Shown piece by piece: positions 1 to 10,505 of a stretch of 64,000 bases of DNA (its first letter is position 1; each line of letters begins with the position of its first letter). The stretch comes from Siphonodentalium dalli (lineage: Eukaryota; Mollusca; Scaphopoda; Gadilida; Siphonodentaliidae). The stretch covers positions 26,545,141 to 26,609,140 of the forward strand of contig CP136065.1 of NCBI GenBank assembly GCA_032622095.1, read 5' to 3'. The position numbers and the translations under genes are program-made. The notes under the pieces were generated by a model that was not told the origin of the DNA, searched no databases, and saw only the letters and a program-made list of their open reading frames with translations.

Positions 1-960
1 GGTGGGGTCGACGACGATGGTTTGATTGTTGGTTTTAAAGTACAGTTTTGTTGGAATATATCGAGCTCTACAATAGAATTTGTACGGGTTCTGAAGTACA
101 TGTATATATAGACTGATCAAAACTTATTTTGATGGTGTTCTCATCAAACAATGCCGGGCATCATAATTATAGATAAAGTAGAAATTTGCTGCAACGTCAA
201 TATTGCCTGCCCCACGACATGATCACCTTGCTGTCGCCGCTCAACGTCAATATCGGTCGTTGCCTGATTGGTGAGGACGATAACAGAGATGACCGTCACG
301 GCGACGGTGGTTTGGTTGTTGTGTTTGAAGTATCTGGAGCACTATACATCATAATTCTCCCCGTGTGGGCCAGGTGTAGAATATGCCTACCGCCCCATTG
401 CGAGGTGTAAAAATCCCCTAATGTGGCACCCTATTTGCCGTGGGGTGCATTCCCTGAAGTGTAGTGTTGGAGTCCTGGGGGTACTAGGGCGGCCATTTCA
501 CGTGAGACATCGATCTGCGAATACTACTCAGCTTATGATCCTCTTTTGTCTACATCTCTTCAAGACGGGTGATTGAGTTGAACCGGCTCAATCAATCAGC
601 TAATCATGCCTCTCCACAGTTTTTCAGATAAAATTTTTGCTCGTCTGATGTTTGAAGTATTGTTTTCTGCTTGTTCACGTGTGATGTTTCTGTTCTCTGC
701 TGTCTCTTTTGTGTTCTCTCTGATGATTGTTGAGTGTTGAATCATGTAGGTACCGAGAGGCTGCTATATGCAGTGACGAAACGGGTCACCGCTTCAGTTA
801 TGCACCAGTCTTTGGCCCGACCAGAATTCAAAGGGTATTCCACGGCGGCTGCTGGGCTATTTGTCGTTTTTTTTTTCATATGGCAACTCAAAAAAACAAC
901 GTACTGATCGTACTTACCAAGTTCCAATGACGCTGTGGTATTCCCTCAGTACTTGGTTCT
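1..960. other. No gene recognised; non-coding
   Basis: The open frames here are short, overlap on both strands and show no recognisable domain. The last part leads directly into the decayed retroelement ORF1 that follows and may be its 5' UTR or N-terminal coding remnant, but I could not align it confidently. Confidence 0.4.
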
Positions 961-984
961 TGGATTTAACCCAAATGTGAAAAT

Positions 985-1800
985 ACCTTCTATCTTTGTC
1001 ATTGATGAAAATCATTGCTGGACAATTGAAATTTGTATAACCAATTAGGACTGGGCCAATAAGTGGCTCTCTCTTGATTGAATTTTCAAATAAAGTTCAA
1101 TCTGATGCTCCGCTATAGTTAACGACTATTGCACAGACACCAGTATTGGTTACAAATCACAAGACATTTAATAGTAGCAGTGTTGCATTGGGTTGCGATA
1201 TAGCTGATTCTTGGGAATCTGATTATTGGCGGAGTTGGCACCAAAGAGAGTTACAGTATCTTCTGACTTTCAATCGGTGCGAACATCCACCGACATTGAA
1301 GATTGTGTACATGAAGGTAGATATAAGTACCTATGTTCCAAACCCATTGCGATGTTTTAAATGCCAGGGCTGTGGCCATGGCTAGGACCAAGGCAAAGGT
1401 AAAGAAACCATTTGTCCACGCTTTTCTGTTTCTGGTCATGATTATAAGGATTGTACGAATCTTAAGAAATGTTCAAACTGCCAAGGTGCACATGTTGCAA
1501 TGGATCGTTCATGTCCCATTTGGGATTCGGGACTATGAATTCAAGATTTAACGATGTAAACCTGAGAAGCATTTGTCATATAGATGCTAAGAAAATGGTT
1601 GGTCCTCGACCATCCATTCCACAGGTCACATACTCAGAACTACATAATACAAAACAATTGTGTTGATACCAGCACTCGATACAGCTTCTGTCGTTGATAC
1701 ATTGCCTCCGAAACAGGCTATGTAAGTCGATCCAGTTGTTCCAAAACAAAAATCCCCAAGTTCTGTCAAGTCTTTTGAGTCTCAGAAGCAGAGGTTGAGC
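985..1800 (+). pseudogene. Decayed gag-like ORF1 (CCHC zinc-knuckle protein) of an I/Jockey-type non-LTR retrotransposon
   Basis: Read across three frames, this stretch matches the ORF1 nucleic-acid-binding protein of I/Jockey-group retroelements: an N-terminal part containing SGSLLIEFSNK and TNHKTFNSS, the hallmark PNPLRCFKCQ leading into a first zinc knuckle with GHG (about 1350-1384), a second knuckle ending SGHDYKDC (about 1410-1455) and a third, CSNCQGAHVAMDRSCPIW (about 1469-1520). A PRPSIP-type segment follows near 1605. Frameshifts, in-frame stops (for example near 1035 and 1110) and loss of the second Cys of knuckle 2 (CPRF in place of CPRC) show it is dead. No matching endonuclease or RT follows, so it is an isolated fragment. 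The family assignment comes from the motif order; the exact clade is uncertain. Confidence 0.8.
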
Positions 1801-2057
1801 ATTGAATATTCAAAGTTAGTGTAAACATATTTATTCCAATCATAATAACATATATACATTTGACAAAAGTTTTGACAATAAAATAGAATTGTATAGATGA
1901 CCGATTGATTGGAAAGGGAAAACAACAAGCAAGAGCTTTTGTTAAGTTTGCTCCCCTTTTGTTTCGCGCCCACCCTTGATCCTTCATTAAGTGTAGAGGA
2001 GGGGGGGGTCGGACGAGAAGGAATGGAAACATTATAATAGTAATGATGATGTCATGA

Positions 2058-2132
2058 GAGGCAGGAGAGAGAGAGATAGAAAGAGAGATAAAGATAGAGA
2101 AGACAGAGAGAGGGAGAGAAAGAGAAAGTGAG
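2058..2132. repeat. GA-rich purine microsatellite
   Basis: Imperfect (GA)n/(GAGA)n tract rich in AGAGAGAG, AGATAGA and GAAAGAGA runs, all purines on the plus strand. A short G8 run precedes it at about 1999. Confidence 0.85.
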
Positions 2133-2139
2133 ACTGTCT

Positions 2140-2980
2140 GGGTAAAGTGAGGATGTAATTAAATTGTAGCTGATTGGTTACAAAGCTGTACATATGATAT
2201 AATATTGTTTATGTCGTTGCTACGCCCGTCGCCGTGAGATGTCAGACGATCTGGTGGGGGTAAGTTTCGCACTCAGCAGTGTTTCAATGCTTTTCACGAA
2301 GATTGTACAAATCATAGCATTATGCAAATCGCTTTGTTTTCGAAATATATTCAAAGTTCGATCGACGATTCGAGAGAAATGGCAAACTATGATTGAATGG
2401 GGCGGAAACTCTCATGCAATGTTGCGGAGGGATGCTGGTTTTTGGGTGAGGGATCACCTAATGAGTAAACCACCAGACGTTGTCAGCTACTCTAAATATT
2501 TCGATTTGCGGATGTCTTAAATTATTTATATGCTGAATATATTTCAATCGGTTTTATATGTTTTCTGATCTCAAAGTAGCACTCCTATCTGATTAATATT
2601 CTTGTTTATGTTTGCACAATGGTCAGTTTCGTAATGGTTCTTACCTCAAATCGAGCACTTACGCTTTGATTTGGGTGTTTTTATTAATAGCAACTTATTT
2701 TTTTAAAGAAAGTGTAATGTCGTATGCTAACGGAATCGCCCTCTCGGCACCAGCAAGAGCATCACCATACCAAACCACCAACAAGAGTAACACCATTACA
2801 TACCAAACGTCTACGAATTGTTGGCGATGTTTGGTTTCTTGGCGTTTATTGGCGTTCCAGCGTTATAAAGACGTAGTTTTTTTGTTTGCGAAGGGAAGAC
2901 CTACATCATACCAATTCACGTAGAAACGACAAAACCTCAATAAAATTAACTGACAATCCTGATGATAGTGCGTCTGCCAT
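2140..2980. other. No gene recognised
   Basis: The longest frames, 93 aa at 2239-2520 and 103 aa at 2612-2923, have no recognisable motif. I see no repeat structure. Confidence 0.4.
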
Positions 2981-2982
2981 TT

Positions 2983-3367
2983 GCAGAATGAGGTTCCCAG
3001 AGGGTGAATTTAGTGAAGCTATCCCGCACGGCGGGCTAGCGTCATCAAACTCACCCTCTGTAAACCTCATTCTGCTTAGGTCTCAACTGCTATGGGAGAC
3101 CTACATGTATGATCAGATTGAAGTTCGTCAGTTGAAGTTTGTGATGTTCACGCATTAGTCACCTCGATTATGCATTTTATCTTCTGCAAATTAGGGGATA
3201 TAGAAACTGCCTAGACTGGGAAAAGTAACTAAACAATGTCAGTTTGAGACTACAGATACTTCCCAGAAGATATGGCCTAAGCAGAATGAGGTTCCCAAAA
3301 TTTTGTGATGCTAGCCCCCTGTGTGCTATAGCATCACTGAATTCATATCCTGGGGACTTCATTCTGC
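2983..3367. mobile_element. Foldback element made of two hairpins sharing a GCAGAATGAGGTTCCC arm
   Basis: Hairpin 1 (2983-3075) has arms GCAGAATGAGGTTCCC and its complement ending in CATTCTGC. Hairpin 2 (3281-3367) starts with the same 16-mer and ends ACTTCATTCTGC. The sequence just inside each hairpin (GCTTAGG at 3073, CCTAAGC at 3276) is also complementary, so the whole is an inverted repeat of hairpins. No coding capacity. This two-hairpin plan resembles the TTAA MITEs elsewhere in the window, but the sequence is unrelated. Confidence 0.7.
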
Positions 3368-3449
3368 ACATGACAGGCGCAGTATCTGCAGGCTTGGAAA
3401 CTGCAAAGCCTAGATACTAGTACACGAATCTGGTTACCCCCCCCCCCCC

Positions 3450-4783
3450 TTACGTATATCACAAATCCGCGCTTATCGGTAATCAAAATATAGCTTCGCC
3501 ATATGCGACTGCTTAGTGCACTTTATATTTTACCGACGAACTATCGATGAACCGTACAGATATGTGATCAACAAATAAAACGGTCACGACGCCGAAGCCA
3601 ATAATGTTAACGATGGCGTAGACTGCGATTATAGTGCGATATTAAAGCGAAGATTAGCATTAAATCGGTGACGATCATAAAATGGCGATGGCGGCGACGC
3701 CGGTGTCTCGATTCGCGTTTTAATAACAACGAGTGTATCAGTTACCCTCTTTTGATCCTACATATGTTTATGTTAATTTGAGCTCGCAAATTAGTTTTAA
3801 GGCGAACAGGTTGAAGCGAACGGATTCTCGGCCAGTTTTCTGGAAGAAGAAAACTTCTATCTTATCTGATCATATATAAGATAGAAAATTAAACCATAAA
3901 TGTAAGTGATTTCGTACCATGACAATCATCTTGCGTTACATGTAGTAGATATGGTCGTTTGAATGGATCTAATAACATCCTATTTAGTTTCGCATCGGCT
4001 TCGTGTAGCGTCAGTCGTTTGATGCATTGATCCGCGATTCGTGATATCCTCCGCGTACGATATACCAGGTTGATGCGATTGGTTAAATATGACTATATAT
4101 ATATACGACATAAACATATCAGGAACTGCCATACAACATGTGCCTCGTTGCAGCTGCGTTTAGAACGTGCTGGGGCACAGTAGTGGCTACGTGGAGTCTG
4201 TTTTGCATGAGTTGATGCACTCTGTATATCCACCCATCAATCATAAACTAGAATTCTAAATCATCCACGGAGTGGCGTGCGTGGTTCTTTATACAGTTAT
4301 ATATATACATGCCAGTGTGTGTGTTGGCGACCCGCGATAGTTCGACCGCTAATCGCTGTGTGATTTCTCGAGAGAATTAATGTTGAATAGCCGGATAGAC
4401 ATGCATACCTGCAACCGGCGTTAACTACCACTCAATCTGCGCGCGATAAACCCACATAATTCGACATAAACACGACACAATACACAGGCGCAAATTGGTG
4501 ATCTACATGTCTGTTGACGCTTCCCGTCCGCCATTTGTCGAAAAAGTTTGCATGATTAAGGCTAAATTGGTCGTCATCTCCTGGTTTTTGGGTACTAAGA
4601 TATCGCCGCTGTATAAGATTATCAAGGAATTTTACGGCGGTCATATATTGACCACTAATCCACTATTGTTGATAACCGGATACATAAACACATGTACATA
4701 GCTTCTTGGGGGTAGACATATCCATTATAACTAAGAATGTGGAGTTGTCTTGGCCCTTACAAATCGCTTTTTGCTACTGCTAC
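3450..4783. other. No gene recognised
   Basis: A C13 tract at 3437-3449 precedes AT-rich single-copy-looking sequence. Frames of 68-70 aa near 4432-4701 overlap on opposite strands and look random. Confidence 0.4.
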
Positions 4784-5192
4784 TCTAAGGGTACGTTCAT
4801 ACACTAGCAAGTTTGCACGGTATGGTTTTCAGGCATTTTGTCGTAGAAAACGATATGGCGCCATAATATGAACGGAAACAAGCACATAAAGCTAACTACG
4901 TGCGAAGTAAAATCTCTGTAGTTCTACTAGTAACGATGCTACCGGAATTTGTCTGTTAATATCATGCAATTATCTCGCAAGAATAAATCATACAGGTATT
5001 TGAGGGCAAATTCCAATAGCACTGTTACAAGTGCATGGAATTAGATAAATGTTACTTCTCGTGTCTTTCGCTTTGGTAAAGATGCATGTTATGTGCACGG
5101 TTCCGTTCATATTCTGGTACCATGTGGTTTTCTATGACGAAATGCCCGCAAAAACATACCGTGCAAACTTGCCAGTTTTAACGTAGCCTTAA
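4784..5192. mobile_element. MITE with ~90-bp terminal inverted repeats, CTAA/TTAA flanks
   Basis: The left arm (GGGTACGTTCATACA, then AGCAAGTTTGCACGGTATGG and a GGCATTTTGTCGTAGAAAA segment) is mirrored at the right by TTTTCTATGACGAAATGCCC, CCGTGCAAACTTGCCA and AACGTAGCC. The flanks are CTAA on the left and TTAA on the right, consistent with a TTAA target duplication carrying one mutation. There is no open frame of note. Classification as piggyBac-type rests only on the TTAA. Confidence 0.7.
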
Positions 5193-5451
5193 GGTGTATT
5201 CGTATCCGCATTCTTCTATGTTCGTGAACGACACGTCACCAAGACGATATAATTACATATACAAACGAGTAGGACCTGTATTGTATGACTGTTAGTGATA
5301 TCTCCATCAGACCCCTGGACCGATTTCAACCAGATGTGGTGTGGTGACTCGGGGTAATGGCGGATGGTATAATGGCGTTATATAGTTTTTCAATTTGTTT
5401 TTATTTAAAAACATTTATTTAAAAAACAAATGTGTTAAATTGAGCAAGGAG

Positions 5452-5534
5452 TTAACACGTTCACTGCCGACGCCCATTCAACTACATGCAAAAAGTACGA
5501 GATAACTCGTAGTCGGCAGTGAAAGTGAATTTAA
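5452..5534. mobile_element. Very short TTAA-flanked element with TIR core TTCACTGCCGAC
   Basis: TTAA is followed by CACGTTCACTGCCGACG; 35 nt later GTCGGCAGTGAAAGTGAAT runs into TTAA. CACTGCCG-type termini next to TTAA are reminiscent of piggyBac-family ends. At about 75 bp it can only be a deletion relic or a minimal MITE. Confidence 0.6.
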
Positions 5535-5539
5535 TATAA

Positions 5540-6557
5540 TTTGTTTTTAAATCAAAAGTTTTAAACGTTAAACTGTTTGAAACAGAAAGTGCACAAGGCG
5601 CATACATGGGGGCGCTGCTGAATAAAGGCACTATCTATGATTAACACTTTTCTCGATGTGCATACAGGGACCGCAGGCCCCTAACGCGCAAACTCTTCAT
5701 AAAATGTGCAAGTCATGTTCGCTGGTCAAAAATTCTTACTCCCCGAATTGTGAGAGGTGAGAATCTAAACAGGCGAATACGACATGCAGTGTTCCCGAAT
5801 AACTGTTCGCGTGCTCTGACTCAAACTCCATGCAGGGTTTACCTCCCTTGATGACTCGGTAAAACCGCTGCTACCTGCGACATTTCACCCACATTTGGTG
5901 AATATATTAAGATATATACTAAGCGAACAGAGAAACATGCTGCCCTTGCTAAGCACACAAAATATCGAACAAAATTTGTAAACAATTTGAACATTAAGTT
6001 TGAAAAGTCCCAATAAAACCGAAGAACTATATTTCGAAACGCTGTGATTCGGTTCTCCAATTATTTTATCATCACAACAGTATAAACGCACGTGTACGAC
6101 ATTGTCACAACTCGCACAGCAAGTCAAACACAAGAGTTCTAATTTGCAGCAATTTTGACGAGTAGCTTGCGAAAATCGTCAACAAAACTATACCGCTCTG
6201 ATTTTCCATTCTGTCATTATGTTTTAGTGCGAGAATTGTTCTCAAAACACATAGAAAATTTGACTTTGGAGCGATCAGTTTTCGCCATTTTTGCTGGAAA
6301 ACCCATGCTAAATATAGAAACACAGATCAGTACCCAGCCGATGACAGAGTCGGAAAGGAAGGCTGACTGGTGCGCTCTGGTAGTGATTGGCTCTGACCGA
6401 CTTACGGCTCGATTGACGCACAAAATGAGATTAACTGGAGATCGACATTGAGCATGAGATGATCACGACACACAATCCGTGGGCTGAACTATGGCTTTGC
6501 TGACCTTGGGAATTGGTGTTCTTTACCGACAATCGGGGTACGGTTGTAACATTGCGC
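5540..6557. other. No gene recognised
   Basis: Overlapping frames of 65-98 aa on both strands between 5839 and 6451 show no domain and none is favoured. A local imperfect inverted structure around 6150-6320 gives open frames on both strands at once. Confidence 0.4.
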
Positions 6558-7018
6558 TTAACCCTTTACCCAATAGAACGGCCCTGTGCCAATGCATTCT
6601 CTTATATATGCGAGTCGACCATAGGTCGCCTCGCATATATAAGAGAATGCATTGGCTTAACACATATTAAAAATGATAAAATTGTCAAAGAATGTAGAAA
6701 AATATTATAAAAATTGTTAAAAAATGTAAGAAAAAATTATAAAATTGTTAAAGAATGTAAGTAAAATGGTAAAAAGTGTTAATTTTTTTTTTTTTTTAGG
6801 CCAATGCATTCTCTTATATATGCGAGGCGACCTATGGTCGACTCGCATATATAAGAGAATGCATTGGCACAGGGCATATATGTAACCATCACAATGTGGT
6901 CATTTGAACCGGTTCCAATGATATCCATATTTGTATGGTGTTATTGAGACAGACAATATTTTAGGCTGTTCAAGCTTTATTTGGGCGTTTTTGGTCGGTT
7001 TGTTGGGTAAAGGGTTAA
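6558..7018. mobile_element. TTAA-flanked MITE carrying two copies of the 69-nt hairpin module (copy 1)
   Basis: TTAA then CCCTTTACCCAA at the left and TTGGGTAAAGGG then TTAA at the right give a perfect 12-bp TIR with the tetranucleotide target duplication typical of piggyBac-type transposition. Inside lie two perfect-stem hairpins, 6588-6656 and 6800-6868, each with stem GCCAATGCATTCTCTTATAT continuing into ATGCGAG and a short GACC/GGTC apex. They are in opposite orientation and separated by an AT-rich spacer with AATGTAAGAAAAA repeats. No coding capacity. A second complete copy lies at 63299-63698. Confidence 0.88.
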
Positions 7019-7077
7019 TATATATATAGTCATTGTTGGTTGATTGATTTATTGCAAAAGTCACGTAGCAGTGAAAC

Positions 7078-7263
7078 CACAACTATTATTCACTCGTCAT
7101 ATATTATATTGTAATGTTGTGTTATATGGAGTAAATACTGTTCATATCAAAATAGTTTCAATTACTATCTAATTACCATAGGCAAACCTCAATCGCTAAT
7201 CATACGTGATGATCTTTAATTATCCGAGGGCGAATAACAAATGTACAATTATGTCATTAATAG
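7078..7263 (+). repeat. Dispersed repeat (copy of 15460-15650)
   Basis: From CACAACTATTATTCACTC through GTAATGTTGTGTTATATGG to ACAAATGTACAATTATGTC the sequence matches 15460-15650 with few differences and in the same orientation. It begins about 60 bp after the TTAA element at 6558-7018. Function and class are unknown; there is no coding frame. Confidence 0.8.
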
Positions 7264-7357
7264 TATATTTAATATGACAAAACAAGCAAAACGTATTTCC
7301 GCTATGTACACAAATTTTGATATCACATTCATCGTTGTTCATTTCATATACATACAT

Positions 7358-7521
7358 GTTATCGCTGCAGTGAATTGATCTGGGTCGAAGTATCACGTCG
7401 AGTTGAAGAGGTCAGATCGCTGGATCAAACGAGCCGCAGCAGGCGTCGAGTTTAATCCAGCGATCTGACCTCTTCAACGAGACGTGATGCGAAGCCCAGA
7501 TCAATTCACTGCAGCGATAAC
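7358..7521. mobile_element. Long palindrome (foldback), 164 nt
   Basis: The left arm GTTATCGCTGCAGTGAATTG, then ATCTGGG and further GAGTTGAAGAGGTCAGATCG, pairs almost perfectly with the right arm ending CAATTCACTGCAGCGATAAC. The apex is about 20-30 nt around 7430. No open frame spans it. Confidence 0.85.
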
Positions 7522-7533
7522 AGGTTTATTATA

Positions 7534-7582
7534 TGACATGCTTTTTATTTAAAAAGCACATGCTTTTTATTTAAAAAGCACA
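7534..7582 (+). repeat. Short tandem duplication (2 x ~22 bp)
   Basis: ATGCTTTTTATTTAAAAAGC occurs twice in direct succession. Each unit is itself self-complementary (GCTTTTT/AAAAAGC). Confidence 0.8.
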
Positions 7583-8436
7583 ATTTCTCTCATTAATTAT
7601 GAAATGAAACCAATTCACGCGCTCGCTAGTATCAAAAATAAAGGAAGAACTGTCCTGCTTTTCCGGTCATGCGCAGTATGCGAGATGAGGAAGGGTGGTA
7701 TGACATCGGATCAAACTGCAGCTGATCCGATGGCCAGGAAATGATCGCTATACAATAGCGGTATTGGGGAAAGATAAACGATAGTCATATAATAAATATG
7801 CATGTTTATATATACAGCAGTAATTAAATTAGATTACACAATAATGGGCGATAAACTTAACAAGTATAGGATAATTACATGTGTTCACCCATAACAATAA
7901 ATGATTCCGCTATTTATCGAATAGGACACCTTCATATATGCCTAGTGTACTTTTTAAAGGACGGCTATCATTTCTGCATTGATGGATGATAGGCAGTGGG
8001 AAATTCCACTGTGGATCGTTCCAAAATGTAAATAAATATAGAACTTCCTTGAAAGTTCCGCATGATACTAAATTCAAATATCAATTTCAGCTTTGTTTTT
8101 GTCTGGAAGTCGGGTTTTGTTTGTTGCTGTTTTTATCATGGAAAATGAACTAACAAAGTTCACATAATAAATATATTTAACCCCGTGGTACCACTTATTT
8201 AAATATGATCGTAATAATGTTTTTAAATGAATATGTGATAAATTTATGGCAAATTGTGGATATCTCTTGCGAAAATATCGCCTCGATTCAGCGTACTTTA
8301 TAAAGGACGCTAGGCATGGCTGTGGCCCTGAAGATTTCCATCTCCCGATCCTTTAGAAAGGACACTAGGCATATGCGTGGTATATGGTGGTCAATATATG
8401 TCGAACAATTCTTTACATACCCATCTTTATTACATT
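7583..8436. other. No gene recognised
   Basis: AT-rich sequence with no repeat or coding signature that I can support. Confidence 0.4.
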
Positions 8437-8459
8437 TATCCCAGAAATTACAGTGTTCC

Positions 8460-8600
8460 TGTTGTTCCATATTTACAAATCCGCATGGAACACACGTTCC
8501 ATACGCATGAAACATACGTTCCATACGCATCCCGTTGACGTCATATTACGTAAATGACGTTCCTCTCAACCACAAAGCCGGAACTATAAAATAAAAACGC
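8460..8600 (+). promoter_or_regulatory. Promoter-like block A (CRE plus TATA)
   Basis: Contains GTTCCATATTTACAAAT, repeated GTTCCATACGCAT, a perfect CRE palindrome TGACGTCA (8536-8543), a second AAATGACGT (8552-8560) and CCGGAACTATAAAATAAA with TATA at 8585. The same order is preserved in blocks B (8900-9005) and C (9447-9575, minus). Conservation of spacing in three diverged copies suggests functional or recent shared origin. Promoter activity is inferred. Confidence 0.5.
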
Positions 8601-8703
8601 CATCATACACAACAAAGCAAGCCCTGTATGACTTTTTGTGGCTGAATAAACATTGGCTGTTGTGTCACGGGTTTAGGACGGGTGCGTGTATACATATACA
8701 TAA

Positions 8704-8846
8704 AACGATCCATGTGTTAATATGTTTGTCGATACGGCACTTGTGCCATCGCAGAAGGCTAGAACTCGAGGCTACGTCCTCATTCTATCCTTCTGCGCTA
8801 GCACTCGTGTCATATCAACAAACCCATTAAAACACTTGTGTCGTTC
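8704..8846 (+). ncRNA. Candidate hairpin A downstream of promoter-like block A
   Basis: The left arm (AACGATCCATGTGTTAATAT, GTTTGTCGATACGGCACTTG, GCAGAAGG) pairs with the right arm (CCTTCTGCGCTAGCACTCGT, ATCAACAAACCCATTAAAAC, GTGTCGTTC), leaving a ~35-nt apex. Immediately after, 8847-8880 repeats the arm GTGTTAATGGGTTTGTTGAT, which could pair with the right arm instead, giving an alternative fold. There is no conserved ORF. Transcription is hypothetical. Confidence 0.4.
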
Positions 8847-8899
8847 AGTGTTAATGGGTTTGTTGATATGGCACGAGAGCTTGTTACTAGAAGTGTTAT

Positions 8900-9005
8900 T
8901 GCTGTTCCATATTTACAAATTCGTATTGGAGCATACGTATCCCGTCAACGTCACATGGTGTAAATGACGTTCGCATCAACCATGAAACCGGAACTATAAA
9001 ATAAA
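8900..9005 (+). promoter_or_regulatory. Promoter-like block B (CRE-like plus TATA)
   Basis: Repeats block A: GTTCCATATTTACAAATTCG, ATACGTATCCCGTCAACGTC, TAAATGACGTTC, CATCAACCATGAAACCGGAA and CTATAAAATA (8994-9003). The CRE palindrome is degraded here to AACGTCA. Confidence 0.5.
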
Positions 9006-9053
9006 GCATCACCACGCATGCCAAAACAATATATATATTTGCTGAAAACAATA

Positions 9054-9199
9054 GATCGACACGTGTGTTAATTGGTTTGTTGATACGGCACTTGTGCCAT
9101 CGCGGAAGGATATGCAGAACTTGAGGCAACGTACGCTACTCGTTCTATACTTATGCGCTAGAACTTGTTCAATATCAATTAGCACACTGGTGTCGTTCT
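9054..9199 (+). ncRNA. Candidate hairpin B downstream of promoter-like block B
   Basis: The left arm GATCGACACGTGTGTTAATT plus TTGATACGGCACTTGTGCCA pairs with right-arm segments including AGAACTTGTTCAATATCAAT and AGCACACTGGTGTCGTTC. It is less perfect than hairpins A and C. The left arm is almost identical to that of hairpin A. Confidence 0.35.
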
Positions 9200-9218
9200 A
9201 TGCATATATATATATACA

Positions 9219-9340
9219 CAGAACGACACGATGTGTTAATGGGTTTGTCGACACGAGAGGCACTTGCGCCTCGAGTTCTATCCTTCCGCGACAGCACGAG
9301 TGTCGTATCGACAAACCCATTTACACATCGTGTCGTTCGG
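9219..9340 (-). ncRNA. Candidate hairpin C facing promoter-like block C
   Basis: GAACGACACGATGTGTTAAT then GGGTTTGTCGACACGAG pairs with CGTATCGACAAACCCATTTA and CACATCGTGTCGTTC. It is the most regular of the three stems. The promoter-like block lies to the right on the minus strand, with its TATA at 9449-9458. Confidence 0.4.
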
Positions 9341-9446
9341 TGTTTATTACACGCTTCGCGTCCTAGAATTCGTGCATTAAAAATACAGACTTAGACGGTT
9401 ATTTTAGGCACACAGAAGGCGTGTGTTGTCATGTATGATGATGCTT

Positions 9447-9575
9447 TTATTTTATAGTTCCGGTTTCAGGGTTGAGGCGTACGTCATCTACGTCATTTTA
9501 CGTCAACGAGATGCGTATGTAACGTACGTTCCATACGTATTTGCAAATACGGAACAGCAATAACACTGTACTTCT
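9447..9575 (-). promoter_or_regulatory. Promoter-like block C (CRE-like plus TATA), reverse orientation
   Basis: On the minus strand: TTCCGTATTTGCAAATACG, GTTGACGTAAAATGACGTAG, ATGACGTACG, CTCAACCCTGAAACCGGAAC and CTATAAAATAAAA. It has the same element order as blocks A and B. Confidence 0.5.
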
Positions 9576-9582
9576 GGGAACA

Positions 9583-10003
9583 AGCGTGTAATAAATATAG
9601 TGTATATGCCATGGTATTTTTTTCACTGTTTTAACCTTTCACAAATGTGAAATGAACGCTCTTTATTCATACAATATCAGGAATAGATTATATAAACGCT
9701 CTTAAATTTTATATAAAGTTATGCATTAATTTTTCACTTTAGGAGATATGCGGTCCGCGATGTGCTTGGAATGAAAGAACAAGGCGACTTTTTTGAGGCC
9801 ATGGTCTACATTACTCCTCGGATGGCGACCGTTCAGATGAGGATAGTGGTGAGGAGAGCGGAGGATATTAGTGATTAGGGGATGACGATGTATATACAGT
9901 GTAGTTAAATCATGTTGTATATCTACTTATCATGTTACATGTATTGTGTCTGAGTAATAAACCATTACATTACAAAAAATTGGTTCACAATCTATCTAAA
10001 TCA
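9583..10003. other. No gene recognised; AACGCTCTTTATT-type dispersed motif
   Basis: AACGCTCTTTATTCATACAATATCAGGAA at about 9655 resembles segments near 35840, 54170-54230 and 55870, so it is a shared dispersed element. An acidic-coding stretch near 9830-9880 (SDGDRSDEDSGEE in one frame) ends quickly in stops and cannot be assigned. Confidence 0.4.
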
Positions 10004-10200
10004 ACACTGAGGAAAAAATAAAGTCAATATGACTAACTTAGGTTAGTCAAATGTTTGTCCACATGATGACTAACTTATTTTAGTCAAAATAACTAAGGTA
10101 GAACATTAGTCACAATGACTAAAGTGGTGTTAGTCACAACAACTAAGAAACGGTAAGTCAAAACGACTAATTGAGACATTAGATTCAGTCATTTTTGACT
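10004..10200. repeat. TTAGTCA/TGACTAA motif array beginning with a CACTG terminus
   Basis: After CACTGAGGAAAAAATAAAGT, at least eight copies of TTAGTCA or its complement TGACTAA occur in both orientations in under 200 bp. This looks like the subterminal repeat of a CACTA/EnSpm-type or similar element, but I did not find an opposite end. A short match, CAACACTGAGGAAA, recurs at about 47128. Confidence 0.6.
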
Positions 10201-10505
10201 CTGTGGTTGAGACATGACAATAATAGAAGTGCACACAACGAGATCTTCCTTTGTTCCTATCTACGATCTCGGAAGGAACACTGCCACTACAAAAATACAG
10301 GGCGCAATACATTTTATAACTATATGTATACAACTTGTTCTGATGCCATTTCAGCAACACATCACCATTATGTACTCAATGATGTATCATGTATCCATGG
10401 CTCCGGACCTGCCATTGAGAGAAACATACGTGTTCAATTCGGTGAGTGGTCTCGATTTAGTCGTGAGTGGGTGTCTATTGACAAATGGCAAATCTGTTGC
10501 ATGGG

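Larger units (their letters stand above)
8438..9582. mobile_element. Composite inverted-repeat element with three promoter-like blocks and three long hairpins
   Basis: The ends are inverted copies: CCCAGAAATTACAGTGTT at 8440 and its mirror AACACTGTACTTCTGGG ending near 9580. Two units point right (8460-8846 and 8885-9199) and one points left (9575-9219). Each unit has a conserved ~110-140-bp block with CRE-like ACGTCA sites and TATAAAATA, followed 50-120 bp later by a 120-145-nt hairpin. No protein frame is conserved between units. It may be a large foldback transposon or a cluster of hairpin-RNA units; the sequence does not decide this. Confidence 0.7.

Noticed and set aside
9800-9890. Piggy-back transposase N-terminus suggested by an acidic SDEDSGEE stretch
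   Set aside because: Only about 20 codons, ending in stops, with no catalytic domain downstream; the resemblance is compositional.
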